From: Ruminococcus sp.
Lineage (GTDB): Bacteria > Bacillota > Clostridia > Oscillospirales > Ruminococcaceae
NCBI GenBank assembly: GCA_017437285.1
Contig: JAFSBM010000063.1
Coordinates: forward strand, 1 to 57,014
Direction: 5' to 3'
DNA: 57,014 nt
Shown here: positions 8,101-16,016 of the stretch, one piece after another
Layout of the letters: each line of letters begins with the position of its first letter
How positions within the stretch are numbered: the first letter of the stretch is position 1
Translations under genes and position numbers: made by a program
Notes under the pieces: generated by a model
The model's input: the letters and a program-made list of their open reading frames with translations, nothing else
Databases searched by the model: none
What the model was told of the DNA's origin: nothing

Positions 8101-11100
8101 CAGAATTCACATCCTTGACTTGTAATACAATCAGTTTTTCTGTATCAGTCTCACTATTTTCATGCTGTCTATACCATACCTCCCCATCAGTACGAGTAAC
8201 GCTGTCCGTTTCTGGAAGAATTACTGTCACCTCTGGAGGTACTGTTTCAAGCATCACAAAGTTTCCCTGTACTTCAACTGTTCCTTCTGTATTTTTGATA
8301 TTTGGGCATTTCAGATTAGTTTTCCCCATTTTATCATAAACAGTAACTTCGATTTCACTTTGGAAAACTTGTGTATCAATGTCAAGATAAGCGTAGTATT
8401 TGCCTTCGCTCTCCTTGGTCATTTTTTGAGGTTCTTCAAGTCCGTCATGTTTAATGGTAACATAATCTACACCACTGTCATTCTCAACATCAGAAACATC
8501 TACAGAAAAGACTAATGAATCACTTGCAAAAACACCAAACGTAAGGACATTCAAGAGATTATCCACCGCATTATTTTTAGTATCTACAGTAAAACGATTG
8601 ATATCTGGATTGCTTGTATCTACATGAAGTGCATATGAAGCTGAACCCTTGTTATTTGATTCAGTCCAGAATTCCGCATCCACCATGTAAGTGTGCGCAT
8701 CGTTGCATTTTACCGTTTCGGTATTAATGAATATATCCACATAATACTTTCCATAGTGAGCATCCGCAGTATCTTCTATCAATTTAAATTTATCTGCCGT
8801 GATCTGTTGATAATCCTGGTTATTGATAGATACTTTTCCTCCATATAGAGGTGCACCATTTGAATCAGCATACAGGCGGAAAATAACGTCTTGATAGTTT
8901 CCAGAAGCATCCTTTTCTGTGATCCAATCATTCTCATCAATCTGTTTAACTGATGGCGACGCTACTGTAATGCTTCCTTCAGGTTGCTCATGGTCAACAT
9001 AGAATTGATAACTACCCGACGCTGGTGCATTACCAGCATAATCTTGTGCAGATACTGAGAAGGTATAAAATCCTGTATCAAGTTTACTTGTATCGACAAC
9101 ATACTCATATCCATTTTCAATTTGCTTACAAGCTGTAATCTCAATAACAGAATTTTCACCAGTTTCACCAGCTGTTAGTCTATAGTTTTGGGTAATTACT
9201 GTCTCATCGACATCCAGACCACCTTCATCTGTAATTGTAAGAGTAAAGTTGCCGCCATCGTCACCATAATAATACACGCTGTTTACAGGCTTTTTATCTG
9301 CATAATTTGCCATGATACTTGGTGAATGATTGTCAAATACCCACTTATTCGAAACTACATCATCCCAATTGATAGTAGGAACTGTTGTCGTTTCAGTCGT
9401 TTCCGTTGTCTCATCTGTACTTGAAGTTGTATCATTTGATTCTGTTTCTTCGGGTGCGTAATCTTTCAATGCTTTTTGAAGAGAGAGCCTTAAAGGATTT
9501 TGTCCATCTGAAATTTCAATGTAAAAATCCTCAATAACAGGTTCAGAAAACTTTTCAGGATCCAATGAAAAACAATATTCACCTTCATCACCATTGATAC
9601 GAGATATTTCTTTCGCATTATCAGCACCATCCATAATTGCTACATATTCAATCCCAAGTTTGTGGTCGCTATATGATGTGTCTAACGCTTTTATAACCAA
9701 TTGGAGCTTTTGATTAGTATAATTTCCGAAAGTAAGAATCTTTAATACAGTAGCTAGCGGAGTTTCATCTGTAGTTTCAAGCTTAGCATAAGTAATTATA
9801 GGAGCCTTAGTGTCCGGTCCGTTTTGAGAAGAACAATATAAATCACTTTCTGTATGCACATTATTTGCATTATCAGTAATTCTAAAATATAGTGTATGTA
9901 AACCATTGTTGTAACTTACATCCTGCGATTCTCGGTAAAGTACAATATCGTTAAAGTTAACCGGTACGTTAGGCTGATTGGTAATATTCTTATATTCTTC
10001 CCAATTTTGATCATCCCATTTAAATTCAATCTTTTTGATGCCTGATTCCGTGTCTACAATCTGGCCCTTCGCTTCAAATTGCTGTTTAACGTCATCATAT
10101 GTAATCAACATATTGTTAACAGCCGACTCTTTTTTATCAAGAATCAACTTATGGGAGAACCTGTCGTCATCTGGTGAAAGTTTAATTTCAAGTCCCACTT
10201 CGCTTTCTACACCATTTGACGCTAAACACTTAAGGGATGAAAGCGTGGTGCTCATTTGATTTTCTGGAATATCGAGTATAAATTCAGCAGTATACAACTG
10301 CATATCCCTTTCACCATCAATCTTTTCTCCTGTTGTCACTTCGATGCTTTCCAACTCATTTTGTTCATTGTAAAGTGTAAGTGTAACTGGCACACTTGAC
10401 TTGGCTGAAACAGAAAGCTTTACACTTCCGTTCGCAACAATACCAAAATCGCAATACTCCAAAACACTTGCTGTATCCATACTAACAATTGCTTTTTTTT
10501 CTATTTCAGGAGCTTCGGGTGATGAAACGGGTACAGTAACTCCCTCTTCAATTGCCAAAGTATAATTTGAGTTAGTAACAGCATTCTCATCACTCAAAGT
10601 ATAAGTATATGCACCTGTCGCATCTTTGTCAATATAAAGTTTAGCATTTACATCGACACTATCTCCTTCAAGCACTTTATCTTCTGTCCATGTATAAGAG
10701 ATTTCTTTTGGAACAGTTTCCCCTTCAATAATTCCTTCTGTTGGTTTAACATAAAGAACAATAGGAGTAATATCTGCAGTAAGTATTATTTCATCCTGCT
10801 CGTCAGTGAGATTTAAGATGTATAGTTCTGCATCATCACCCTGCAGAGCCAAATCGGATACTACAACTTCCTTTTGCTGTCCAGCGTTGACATCACTGAA
10901 TTCAGCTGCACCTGTCAGTTCTACATCATGTTCATCTGCTACACCATCTAAATGTACATTTGAAAAATCAACATTAACAAGTGGTGTACCATCATAGATC
11001 TTAGATTCAGCAACAAGACTCTCTGCAAAATCTTCGTCCAATGTTATTGATGTTTTTTCGCTTTCCTCCTCAACAGCATTAACCGAAAAGACGGAGAACG

Positions 11101-11170
11101 GAATCTGGTTGCCTGCAAGCATCAAGCTACAAACAAATGCTAATATTTTCTGTCCTTTCACTTTAAGCAC
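5186..11170 (-). CDS. Giant Ig-like surface protein with YDG domain, membrane-anchored
   Basis: A 1,994-aa protein. Residues 1-33 are a signal peptide ending near SVFSVNA. At about 53-130 there is a YDG domain (SKIYDGTPLVNVDF...ELTGAAEF). Then come many bacterial Ig-like repeats with the recurring tags 'DNAGN', 'DTIAPVI' and 'DRAGN' (at least ten, spread over residues 340-1900), broken by a Thr/Glu/Ser linker near residue 610 (ETTETTETTTVPT). The end is one membrane helix (WLYIGGAVLVVIAAGIGFFV) and WRKKKR, with no LPxTG before it, so it is probably membrane-anchored rather than sortase-linked. It lies downstream of the secretion genes, on the same strand, and overlaps the upstream gene by 13 bases. 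A likely role is a cell-surface stalk or adhesin. Binding partner unknown. Confidence 0.85.
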   Translation of the reverse strand: MLKVKGQKILAFVCSLMLAGNQIPFSVFSVNAVEEESEKTSITLDEDFAESLVAESKIYDGTPLVNVDFSNVHLDGVADEHDVELTGAAEFSDVNAGQQKEVVVSDLALQGDDAELYILNLTDEQDEIILTADITPIVLYVKPTEGIIEGETVPKEISYTWTEDKVLEGDSVDVNAKLYIDKDATGAYTYTLSDENAVTNSNYTLAIEEGVTVPVSSPEAPEIEKKAIVSMDTASVLEYCDFGIVANGSVKLSVSAKSSVPVTLTLYNEQNELESIEVTTGEKIDGERDMQLYTAEFILDIPENQMSTTLSSLKCLASNGVESEVGLEIKLSPDDDRFSHKLILDKKESAVNNMLITYDDVKQQFEAKGQIVDTESGIKKIEFKWDDQNWEEYKNITNQPNVPVNFNDIVLYRESQDVSYNNGLHTLYFRITDNANNVHTESDLYCSSQNGPDTKAPIITYAKLETTDETPLATVLKILTFGNYTNQKLQLVIKALDTSYSDHKLGIEYVAIMDGADNAKEISRINGDEGEYCFSLDPEKFSEPVIEDFYIEISDGQNPLRLSLQKALKDYAPEETESNDTTSSTDETTETTETTTVPTINWDDVVSNKWVFDNHSPSIMANYADKKPVNSVYYYGDDGGNFTLTITDEGGLDVDETVITQNYRLTAGETGENSVIEITACKQIENGYEYVVDTSKLDTGFYTFSVSAQDYAGNAPASGSYQFYVDHEQPEGSITVASPSVKQIDENDWITEKDASGNYQDVIFRLYADSNGAPLYGGKVSINNQDYQQITADKFKLIEDTADAHYGKYYVDIFINTETVKCNDAHTYMVDAEFWTESNNKGSASYALHVDTSNPDINRFTVDTKNNAVDNLLNVLTFGVFASDSLVFSVDVSDVENDSGVDYVTIKHDGLEEPQKMTKESEGKYYAYLDIDTQVFQSEIEVTVYDKMGKTNLKCPNIKNTEGTVEVQGNFVMLETVPPEVTVILPETDSVTRTDGEVWYRQHENSETDTEKLIVLQVKDVNSGIRSVEMKINGEIVSSEMEINQAALPTVEATSNANTAMNSQEGYLYSYSLEKIAEMIPANENGSYIIEVEVVDNAGNVNSNPVDSDGNTYPDAKPIYYRDIVNPSVVQFTFAPATSDDISEVTEFIEELEYGFYFKKGFDAVVSVTDEVPSSDLDRVVFRLVPYVDGEEQEAELHEVVITDGKASYTIPAGFKGQIYAQAYDKVGNISDEKTPQGFVIDDVAPVITIEPLPDSTRTDENNNKLYTGTVQFRVTVSDPKSGLKEISYSKSSEQDSYDAVVNTISNTDGYSENMLLANGWEITKTDVNLITEVSQVFTFNSDDNNIVMTFNATDRAANACDPISSEAFSIDTIAPVIAISNNAELINGMYYPGSTAFTITVTERNFDPGLMVATITNGFTGTIPSVNFQSNGSTHTATVSFSEGDFEFSFSGTDRAGHSANISYNDGEVSNYFYEKFNVDATAPIIKTNFNSFGDDADEGIYFNTKQIAKIEVDEHNFDPSDMGIRVEAKASGSGHSDDEDWSDIGYSTDWKHDGDTHTLEITFATDGVYRIRMFVIDDGKKYPPRDRAGNTCKMKDGSVDHTPVIEIDTIAPILHARNDIQSTEEGFVATPYFVVYDEKLKDKPAPTVEFTDLNFDRIEIEAQVYTPTYENGMELGTIEMSPLAADLSKSINQSKFTLSGFDKDGVYAVTFVAVDKAGNRSEVISDTYFRMVETDVLAYIYNSKKPTDSGTQNGTGYYSLVNDDGRAISKKAADFQNLDILVIKPTTDNAAGALVLREDENQYSPQEYLTIENEELSETATLSYIQLPGNYFSETFRDDSLDTRMYLSVSIRDDVYLDLAAIHIDNEAPTATLPEDFKDWHNYFFKDEVTISLTDISETLDKHATKVYECPRDGERTEIPSTYDPETDTLSFTLTKGQHHIDITLVDEAGNEWNIDRVRYLHVGNFWLYIGGAVLVVIAAGIGFFVWRKKKR

Positions 11171-11544
11171 TCCCTTCGTTTTAAAATTGCTGCACTCTGC
11201 AGCGAAACAATTGTGCAGAACAAGCTGCCAACTACTGCAATACTACTTCTGCTTTTCAATACAGCAAGTATTACGAAAATACTAAAAGCAAGCAGCGCAA
11301 CAGCATAACAGATTCTAAACCGTTTTTGGGTGTTTTTAACTTTCAACTTTTTGCACTTGCTCTTTAGGTATATCTGCAAGCTTACTCCAACAAGCAATCC
11401 AACCCAAAACACAGCTGCAATTACATACGCATACCCTGGCATTCCATCAGTAAGATTCACAAATGGAATAAAGAGCAGGCAAAAAGATGAAAGCAGAAAT
11501 GCTATTGCTGAAATAGCATTCATAATTTGCAATTTCCTAGTCAT
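11158..11544 (-). CDS. Small membrane protein with four predicted helices
   Basis: A 128-aa product starting MTRKLQIMNAISAIAFLLSS. Hydrophobic segments at about 10-32, 43-62, 85-102 and 106-122 are separated by a basic loop (KSKCKKLKVKN). The ATG at 11544 has GAGGTGG upstream; the alternative GTG four codons earlier lies within that ribosome site. It overlaps both neighbours, so it belongs to the operon. I do not recognise a family; it could be an accessory membrane subunit of the secretion system. Confidence 0.7.
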   Translation of the reverse strand: MTRKLQIMNAISAIAFLLSSFCLLFIPFVNLTDGMPGYAYVIAAVFWVGLLVGVSLQIYLKSKCKKLKVKNTQKRFRICYAVALLAFSIFVILAVLKSRSSIAVVGSLFCTIVSLQSAAILKRRECLK

Positions 11545-11899
11545 TTCGCTCACCACCTCTTCCTACATCCAACGCTTTATACTTTGTGTTTCTCCTGTGC
11601 TTGGTGTTATACAGGAAAAATGCCACGAGCCAGCAGGCTATTACAGAAAACACAAACATAAAGAAAGCAGCTAAAAAGATTGATGAAACCGGCAAATCTG
11701 TTTCATAGAGAATATCCCATCGAAAAATAAACTTAGATATCAAGTAAACTAAGACTGCCGCCAAAGCAACGATTCCACTGATTTTAATCCAAATAAGAAA
11801 GGATGTCTTGAAATCATAAGTGAATTTTATCAGTGTCTGCTTACGTTCTTCTTTCTGCTCTTGAAGTTTTCGCTCCTCAACACTCGTAAGTACCGGCAT
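11537..11899 (-). CDS. Small membrane protein with two predicted helices
   Basis: A 120-aa product with a charged cytosolic N-terminus (VEERKLQEQKEERKQ) and two long hydrophobic segments (about 34-60 and 72-96), then a basic tail (NTKHRRNTKYK). It lies one base after the kinase stop and overlaps the next gene. Membership of the membrane part of the type VII-like system is inferred from context only. Confidence 0.7.
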   Translation of the reverse strand: MPVLTSVEERKLQEQKEERKQTLIKFTYDFKTSFLIWIKISGIVALAAVLVYLISKFIFRWDILYETDLPVSSIFLAAFFMFVFSVIACWLVAFFLYNTKHRRNTKYKALDVGRGGERND

Positions 11900-11900
11900 C

Positions 11901-13829
11901 TTAATTCCCCCCTATCTTTGACAATGGTGCCAGAACATTCTGCACTGTTTCACGATCAGTCCCGATTTCGGATGCAATTGTGTCGGTCTTTCTTCCAGAC
12001 ATAAGTTTTATTGCAAGTTTGGATACCGCTACATTATATTCGGAACTATCAGCATAATTTAATAAAGTTTCATATGCAGCACACAATTTTTCAGCATCAC
12101 TGTCATCTGCATCATTAACCTGAGCAATTGCTTTTGCAAGTTCATAGCCATCGCTTTCGTAGTCCTCAGAAAGATTCAGTCTGTATACGCTTTTGGAAAT
12201 CGCATCCATGTTATCGCTCTTTGCATGCTGCATAATAACATCAAGATAGCCGCCCCATACAGAAGAATCGTTTACATAGTCTTTCAAAAGACTTGTAAGT
12301 ATTTCTGTTTCTTCGCTGTCAATCACTGAGTCATTCGGAGCACCACTATACATAAACTCAAGAATATCCTCATAATTCTTAAGTTTCGTTTTAGTTCCCC
12401 AGACCTCCATCATATCTTCAGCAACAGTTCTTAGCATTTCATTTTGATTGTCTGTGTAGTCCTCTTTCAGTGTGTTCCATCGACTTTGAGCCAACGGATC
12501 GGCAAATATGAACAATAGAAACCACAATACTAAAAAACAAGCAGAAAACGCAGCACAAAAACCAGAAATGCCAAGCATTTGTCTTACAAGCGGATCAGAT
12601 TTTCTGTCAAGTGATGGTATTGTATCACGAGCGCGCTCGATGTCACTCTGCAATTGGTAGAAATTGTGATAGTACTCTTCAGGTGTGATTTCACTTTGCT
12701 GAAATCCAGACCATCTTGTTCTTGTACATTTTCTAAGAATGTCCTCTAGTGCTTCATGATATGCCATGTCAATTTCTCTGAAATCTCTGTCACAATAACT
12801 TTCAGTAACACCACTACGAACGACGTCTTCATATCGTCGCATGATAACTTTGTTAAAAAAACGAGGATCACTGGAATTTGGTGCCATTTCAAATGCATCC
12901 CTGCATATCTCATAGATTGACAAGCATTCAGAAAAAGTAGCTCCAAACCCGAAGATGTCACTTTCAATAGAAACACATCCATGCTTTAGAACCGGACGTT
13001 GTGTGATAAAAGGGAATAATCCCTTTACAGGTGCGGCATAGCATTCAGGTGCAGCATATCCAACTGTACCATATGCATAAAAATTTTCTTTGCCCACATC
13101 CTGCCACTGACTATCACTATAATCAGCAGTGAATGTTTCCTCAACCGGATTGCTGTAATGTTGATATGTCCATCCGTTCAAAAATTCCTGTGAACGACCA
13201 AAGTCAATCAGTACAAGTTCTTTTCCATGTTTCGTAACCATGATATTCTCAGGCTTGATGTCACAATGCAGGATAATTGGCTTGTTTGACTTGCTTTTAC
13301 CGTTACTAGCATTAACATTGGAGACAAACTTCATGATTTCACAAAGGTTTATCATGAATTGTACAATCTGATTCTGAAATTTCACGATTTCTCGATATGA
13401 ATATTCGGTTGTATTTCTTTCCCATTTCTTTGTAGAGGTGTTGTAGTTAAACCACTGGTTGATGCAGTAATCCTGCAATGACTCACCATCGATATACTCC
13501 TCTACAACGCAAAAGAAACTGTTGGTATTTATTTCGCCGCTACCGTAAGGCAATGAGAAATCACCCAAATCCTCAATTACATCAAGAACACGAACTACCG
13601 ATCGGCAGGTCTGCATTGATTCAAGGATCTTGTATTCACGATTCATAAAATCATAAAGTCTGGTTTTCGGCTTAAACTTCAACGCACAGGAATATCTTAA
13701 GTCACCGCCATATTTTACGCCTTTAAAAACAATGCTCTCCGTACCTTCTGCAATGAATCCATCGTGATTTATGCCGTATTCGGTATCTATTCTGTAGTTA
13801 AACTCTGTGCCACGGATAATGCTGTTCAT
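11901..13829 (-). CDS. Transmembrane Ser/Thr protein kinase in secretion locus
   Basis: A 642-aa protein. Kinase elements run in order: a glycine-rich start (IAEGTESIVFKG), the ATP-site lysine (CALKFK, K51), helix-C glutamate (E65 region), HCDIKPEN (188-195) and DFG (209-211), with a YAAPE activation segment. All catalytic residues expected for a Hanks-type kinase appear present. One membrane helix follows (FCAAFSACFLVLWFLLFIF, about 420-440), then a 200-aa helical external part ending in a short helix-turn-helix-like tail. In type VIIb systems EssB/YukC has an inactive kinase-like domain plus one membrane helix and an external helical domain. This protein has the same plan but keeps an intact active site. 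The EssB-like role is an inference. Confidence 0.88.
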   Translation of the reverse strand: MNSIIRGTEFNYRIDTEYGINHDGFIAEGTESIVFKGVKYGGDLRYSCALKFKPKTRLYDFMNREYKILESMQTCRSVVRVLDVIEDLGDFSLPYGSGEINTNSFFCVVEEYIDGESLQDYCINQWFNYNTSTKKWERNTTEYSYREIVKFQNQIVQFMINLCEIMKFVSNVNASNGKSKSNKPIILHCDIKPENIMVTKHGKELVLIDFGRSQEFLNGWTYQHYSNPVEETFTADYSDSQWQDVGKENFYAYGTVGYAAPECYAAPVKGLFPFITQRPVLKHGCVSIESDIFGFGATFSECLSIYEICRDAFEMAPNSSDPRFFNKVIMRRYEDVVRSGVTESYCDRDFREIDMAYHEALEDILRKCTRTRWSGFQQSEITPEEYYHNFYQLQSDIERARDTIPSLDRKSDPLVRQMLGISGFCAAFSACFLVLWFLLFIFADPLAQSRWNTLKEDYTDNQNEMLRTVAEDMMEVWGTKTKLKNYEDILEFMYSGAPNDSVIDSEETEILTSLLKDYVNDSSVWGGYLDVIMQHAKSDNMDAISKSVYRLNLSEDYESDGYELAKAIAQVNDADDSDAEKLCAAYETLLNYADSSEYNVAVSKLAIKLMSGRKTDTIASEIGTDRETVQNVLAPLSKIGGN

Positions 13830-13990
13830 TCACTTTTCTCCTCGTCATATTCCTTAAAAATAAGGTTATAAATAGTTTCAGGAGATTCTACAGGAACCTT
13901 TTGGAGTTCAATAGGTTTTGATTCTCCATAGGCGCCTTGCATAGTATTGCCTACAGAACCGAAAACCCCAGTACTTCTTTCCTCGTTCAT
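13826..13990 (-). CDS. 54-aa protein locked between WXG100 and kinase genes
   Basis: A short frame (MNEERSTGVFGSVGNTMQGA...) whose ATG overlaps the WXG100 stop (ATGA) and whose stop overlaps the kinase ATG (ATGA). The product is hydrophilic, with an acidic end (KEYDEEKSE), and has no membrane segment. Coupling on both sides is strong evidence that it is translated. It fills the only gap in the operon between the WXG100 and kinase genes. No family is recognised. Confidence 0.7.
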   Translation of the reverse strand: MNEERSTGVFGSVGNTMQGAYGESKPIELQKVPVESPETIYNLIFKEYDEEKSE

Positions 13991-14313
13991 TGCGCTGCCC
14001 CCTCTTCAGCTTCACCAGCTGTTCGGTTATATTCACCGAGGTCCTTATCTATAGCTTTATACTGATCCACGAGGTCACGTACCACCGTATCATTAATAGT
14101 ATTCAAAATTTCTTCTATACCACCAATTTTCTCCAGAATGTGGTCTGCTACCTCTTTATAGGCACTCTTGCCACTGCCTTGCCAGTTACTCATAAGTGTG
14201 CTATTGATTCTTTCGAATTCAGTTCTGATAGCGGCAAATTCTTTAATTGCCTCCGCACTACCTGTAAGAAAACTCTCAAGCTTTCCTATATCAGCTTTGA
14301 TAAAATCAGCCAT
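13987..14313 (-). CDS. WXG100-family secreted protein
   Basis: A 108-aa, all-helical protein with the central motif NWQGSGKSAY (W-x-G in the turn between two helices), as in EsxA/YukE. Starting MADFIKADIGKLESF and ending EYNRTAGEAEEGA, it has no signal peptide and the usual length (about 100 aa). WXG100 proteins leave the cell as helical hairpins through EssC-type ATPases. It is translated from its own AGGAGG and ends on the start of the 54-aa gene. This is the clearest WXG100 of the four similar genes here. Confidence 0.93.
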   Translation of the reverse strand: MADFIKADIGKLESFLTGSAEAIKEFAAIRTEFERINSTLMSNWQGSGKSAYKEVADHILEKIGGIEEILNTINDTVVRDLVDQYKAIDKDLGEYNRTAGEAEEGAAQ

Positions 14314-14316
14314 ACT

Positions 14317-16011
14317 TTATTCCTCCTCGTATCTGATAAACTTTAGTTTCTTAAGTTCATCTCTTTCAATGGAATAGAAATACCCGTCGCCTTCCTCACA
14401 CGGTGCATATTCTTCCTTCAGAGATTTAACGTCCATACTACCAAAAAGCGATTTTTGACCTCTTTCACCAACAAATTCCGCAATGCTATCCAAAAGGTAA
14501 GCTGCACTGATTGATGAATGAAAGTTTTCTCTCGTTTCACTATCGCTGATCGCCTTAACATCAGTAAAAATGAAGATCCAATTCATCTCATCGGCACGTG
14601 CCACAAGGGATGGCAGAATAATTTCCATAAAAATCTTTGATGCGATTGAATTTACATATAAGAATTTGCTTTGTAAGACAAAAATCGTATACTTCGAATC
14701 AATAAGACCTGCTCTTGAAGGAATATTTACACCAGCTCCAAAAAGTTCACCCAAAACAAGATTACTCATTCGTCGAACCTGTGATAAATCCATATAGTTT
14801 TCATGGATTTCCTTAACAAGTAGTTGCATTGGTGACAACTTCATATTTTCTGTCCAGGATCCCTTTGAGTTTTTGAAATCAATAGTCATTTCCTCATTGA
14901 ACTGAATGTATCTCGACCTGCTTTGAACTTTTTGGTATATTTTTTTCAATTGCTCACGACCATCGTCCAGAAATACAAAGCGATACTGCGGCGAAGCAAT
15001 AAAATTCTCAAGCAGAAGATTGAGCGTGTTAGTTTTTCCAAAGCCCTTTTTTCCATAGATTGCAACAGCCTTCGACGAATTAAAATCAATTGTAACAGGC
15101 TTGCATTCAGTATAATCAAGACCAACGCTAACGCTATGCTCATCTGATCTTTCATTTAATTCTGCTACAAAAGAATCGTAGAGCAATTTCGTCAACACCT
15201 CAGGAAAGCGTTTGTATTTTTTTACTGTTCTGTTTTGGAAATAAACCTTCAGATTGTTATGAAATTCAGGTGCAGAAATATCATCAGCAATATTTAATTG
15301 AAGTTCATATGCAACTTGAAGAGGAAATGTTCCTGTAATACCTTCTGGGATAACTGTAACATTAGCAAAACCATGTCCTGGGTTGTTGCCAACAGGGATT
15401 ACCTTATGGTTGAAAATTTCCATATAACTATCGACCGGCATTTCTAATGCAATTTTCTGCTTAAAATTTCCCATTAACGAACCCAAACCTTTTGTCGAGC
15501 TTGCAGTCATCACTATTGTAATTCCCTTTGACAATCCATCACGACAAAGTTTTGCCAGCTTTTCCTGATAAGCACTATATCTTGGTTCATCCAGAAATGC
15601 ATTCACATTATCAATAAATAATGTCGTATGTACAGGTTGATTATCTGTAGCTGCACGATAGTTCTTGCCCTTCAGTTGTTTGATATTGTCTTTGAGCTGA
15701 TCCTCCATCAACTTAAAGACGCGCTTTACATACTCCTCATTTGCATTATCAAAATATGCTGCAACGAGAGGAAGGCTTTCAAAATTTGCTAATGCTCCGC
15801 CAAAATCAAGAATAAAGATCTGTTCTTCGTTCTCACGGTACTGCTTATGCAGTATAGTTATCAATAGCCTGATAAGATTGGTTTTGCCACTCATCGGGGA
15901 GCCAAACAACAAAACATTTGAATCCAACAGATCCACAGTAAATTCAGGCTGTTCCTGAATAACAGGTATATCCTGCTGACCCAAAACACAAAGAATTTTA
16001 TCTACTGCCAT
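14317..16011 (-). CDS. FtsK/EssC-type ATPase, C-terminal (D2-D3-like) half
   Basis: A 564-aa protein with two P-loops: GSPMSGKT (37-44) and GKKGFGKT (320-327), each followed by strands and acidic Walker-B positions (IFILDFGG near 66-72; TLFIDNVNAF near 130-140). This matches the two distal ATPase domains of EssC. It lacks N-terminal FHA and membrane segments, which sit in the preceding gene. ATG at 16011 has GGAGGTG eight bases upstream; the GTG start at 16026 would overlap that site. It lies five bases after the stop of the N-terminal half, so the two are co-translated. EssC is normally one chain of about 1,450-1,500 aa; here it is split. It would use ATP to move WXG100 proteins and toxins. 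Confidence 0.88.
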   Translation of the reverse strand: MAVDKILCVLGQQDIPVIQEQPEFTVDLLDSNVLLFGSPMSGKTNLIRLLITILHKQYRENEEQIFILDFGGALANFESLPLVAAYFDNANEEYVKRVFKLMEDQLKDNIKQLKGKNYRAATDNQPVHTTLFIDNVNAFLDEPRYSAYQEKLAKLCRDGLSKGITIVMTASSTKGLGSLMGNFKQKIALEMPVDSYMEIFNHKVIPVGNNPGHGFANVTVIPEGITGTFPLQVAYELQLNIADDISAPEFHNNLKVYFQNRTVKKYKRFPEVLTKLLYDSFVAELNERSDEHSVSVGLDYTECKPVTIDFNSSKAVAIYGKKGFGKTNTLNLLLENFIASPQYRFVFLDDGREQLKKIYQKVQSRSRYIQFNEEMTIDFKNSKGSWTENMKLSPMQLLVKEIHENYMDLSQVRRMSNLVLGELFGAGVNIPSRAGLIDSKYTIFVLQSKFLYVNSIASKIFMEIILPSLVARADEMNWIFIFTDVKAISDSETRENFHSSISAAYLLDSIAEFVGERGQKSLFGSMDVKSLKEEYAPCEEGDGYFYSIERDELKKLKFIRYEEE

Positions 16012-16016
16012 TCTTA

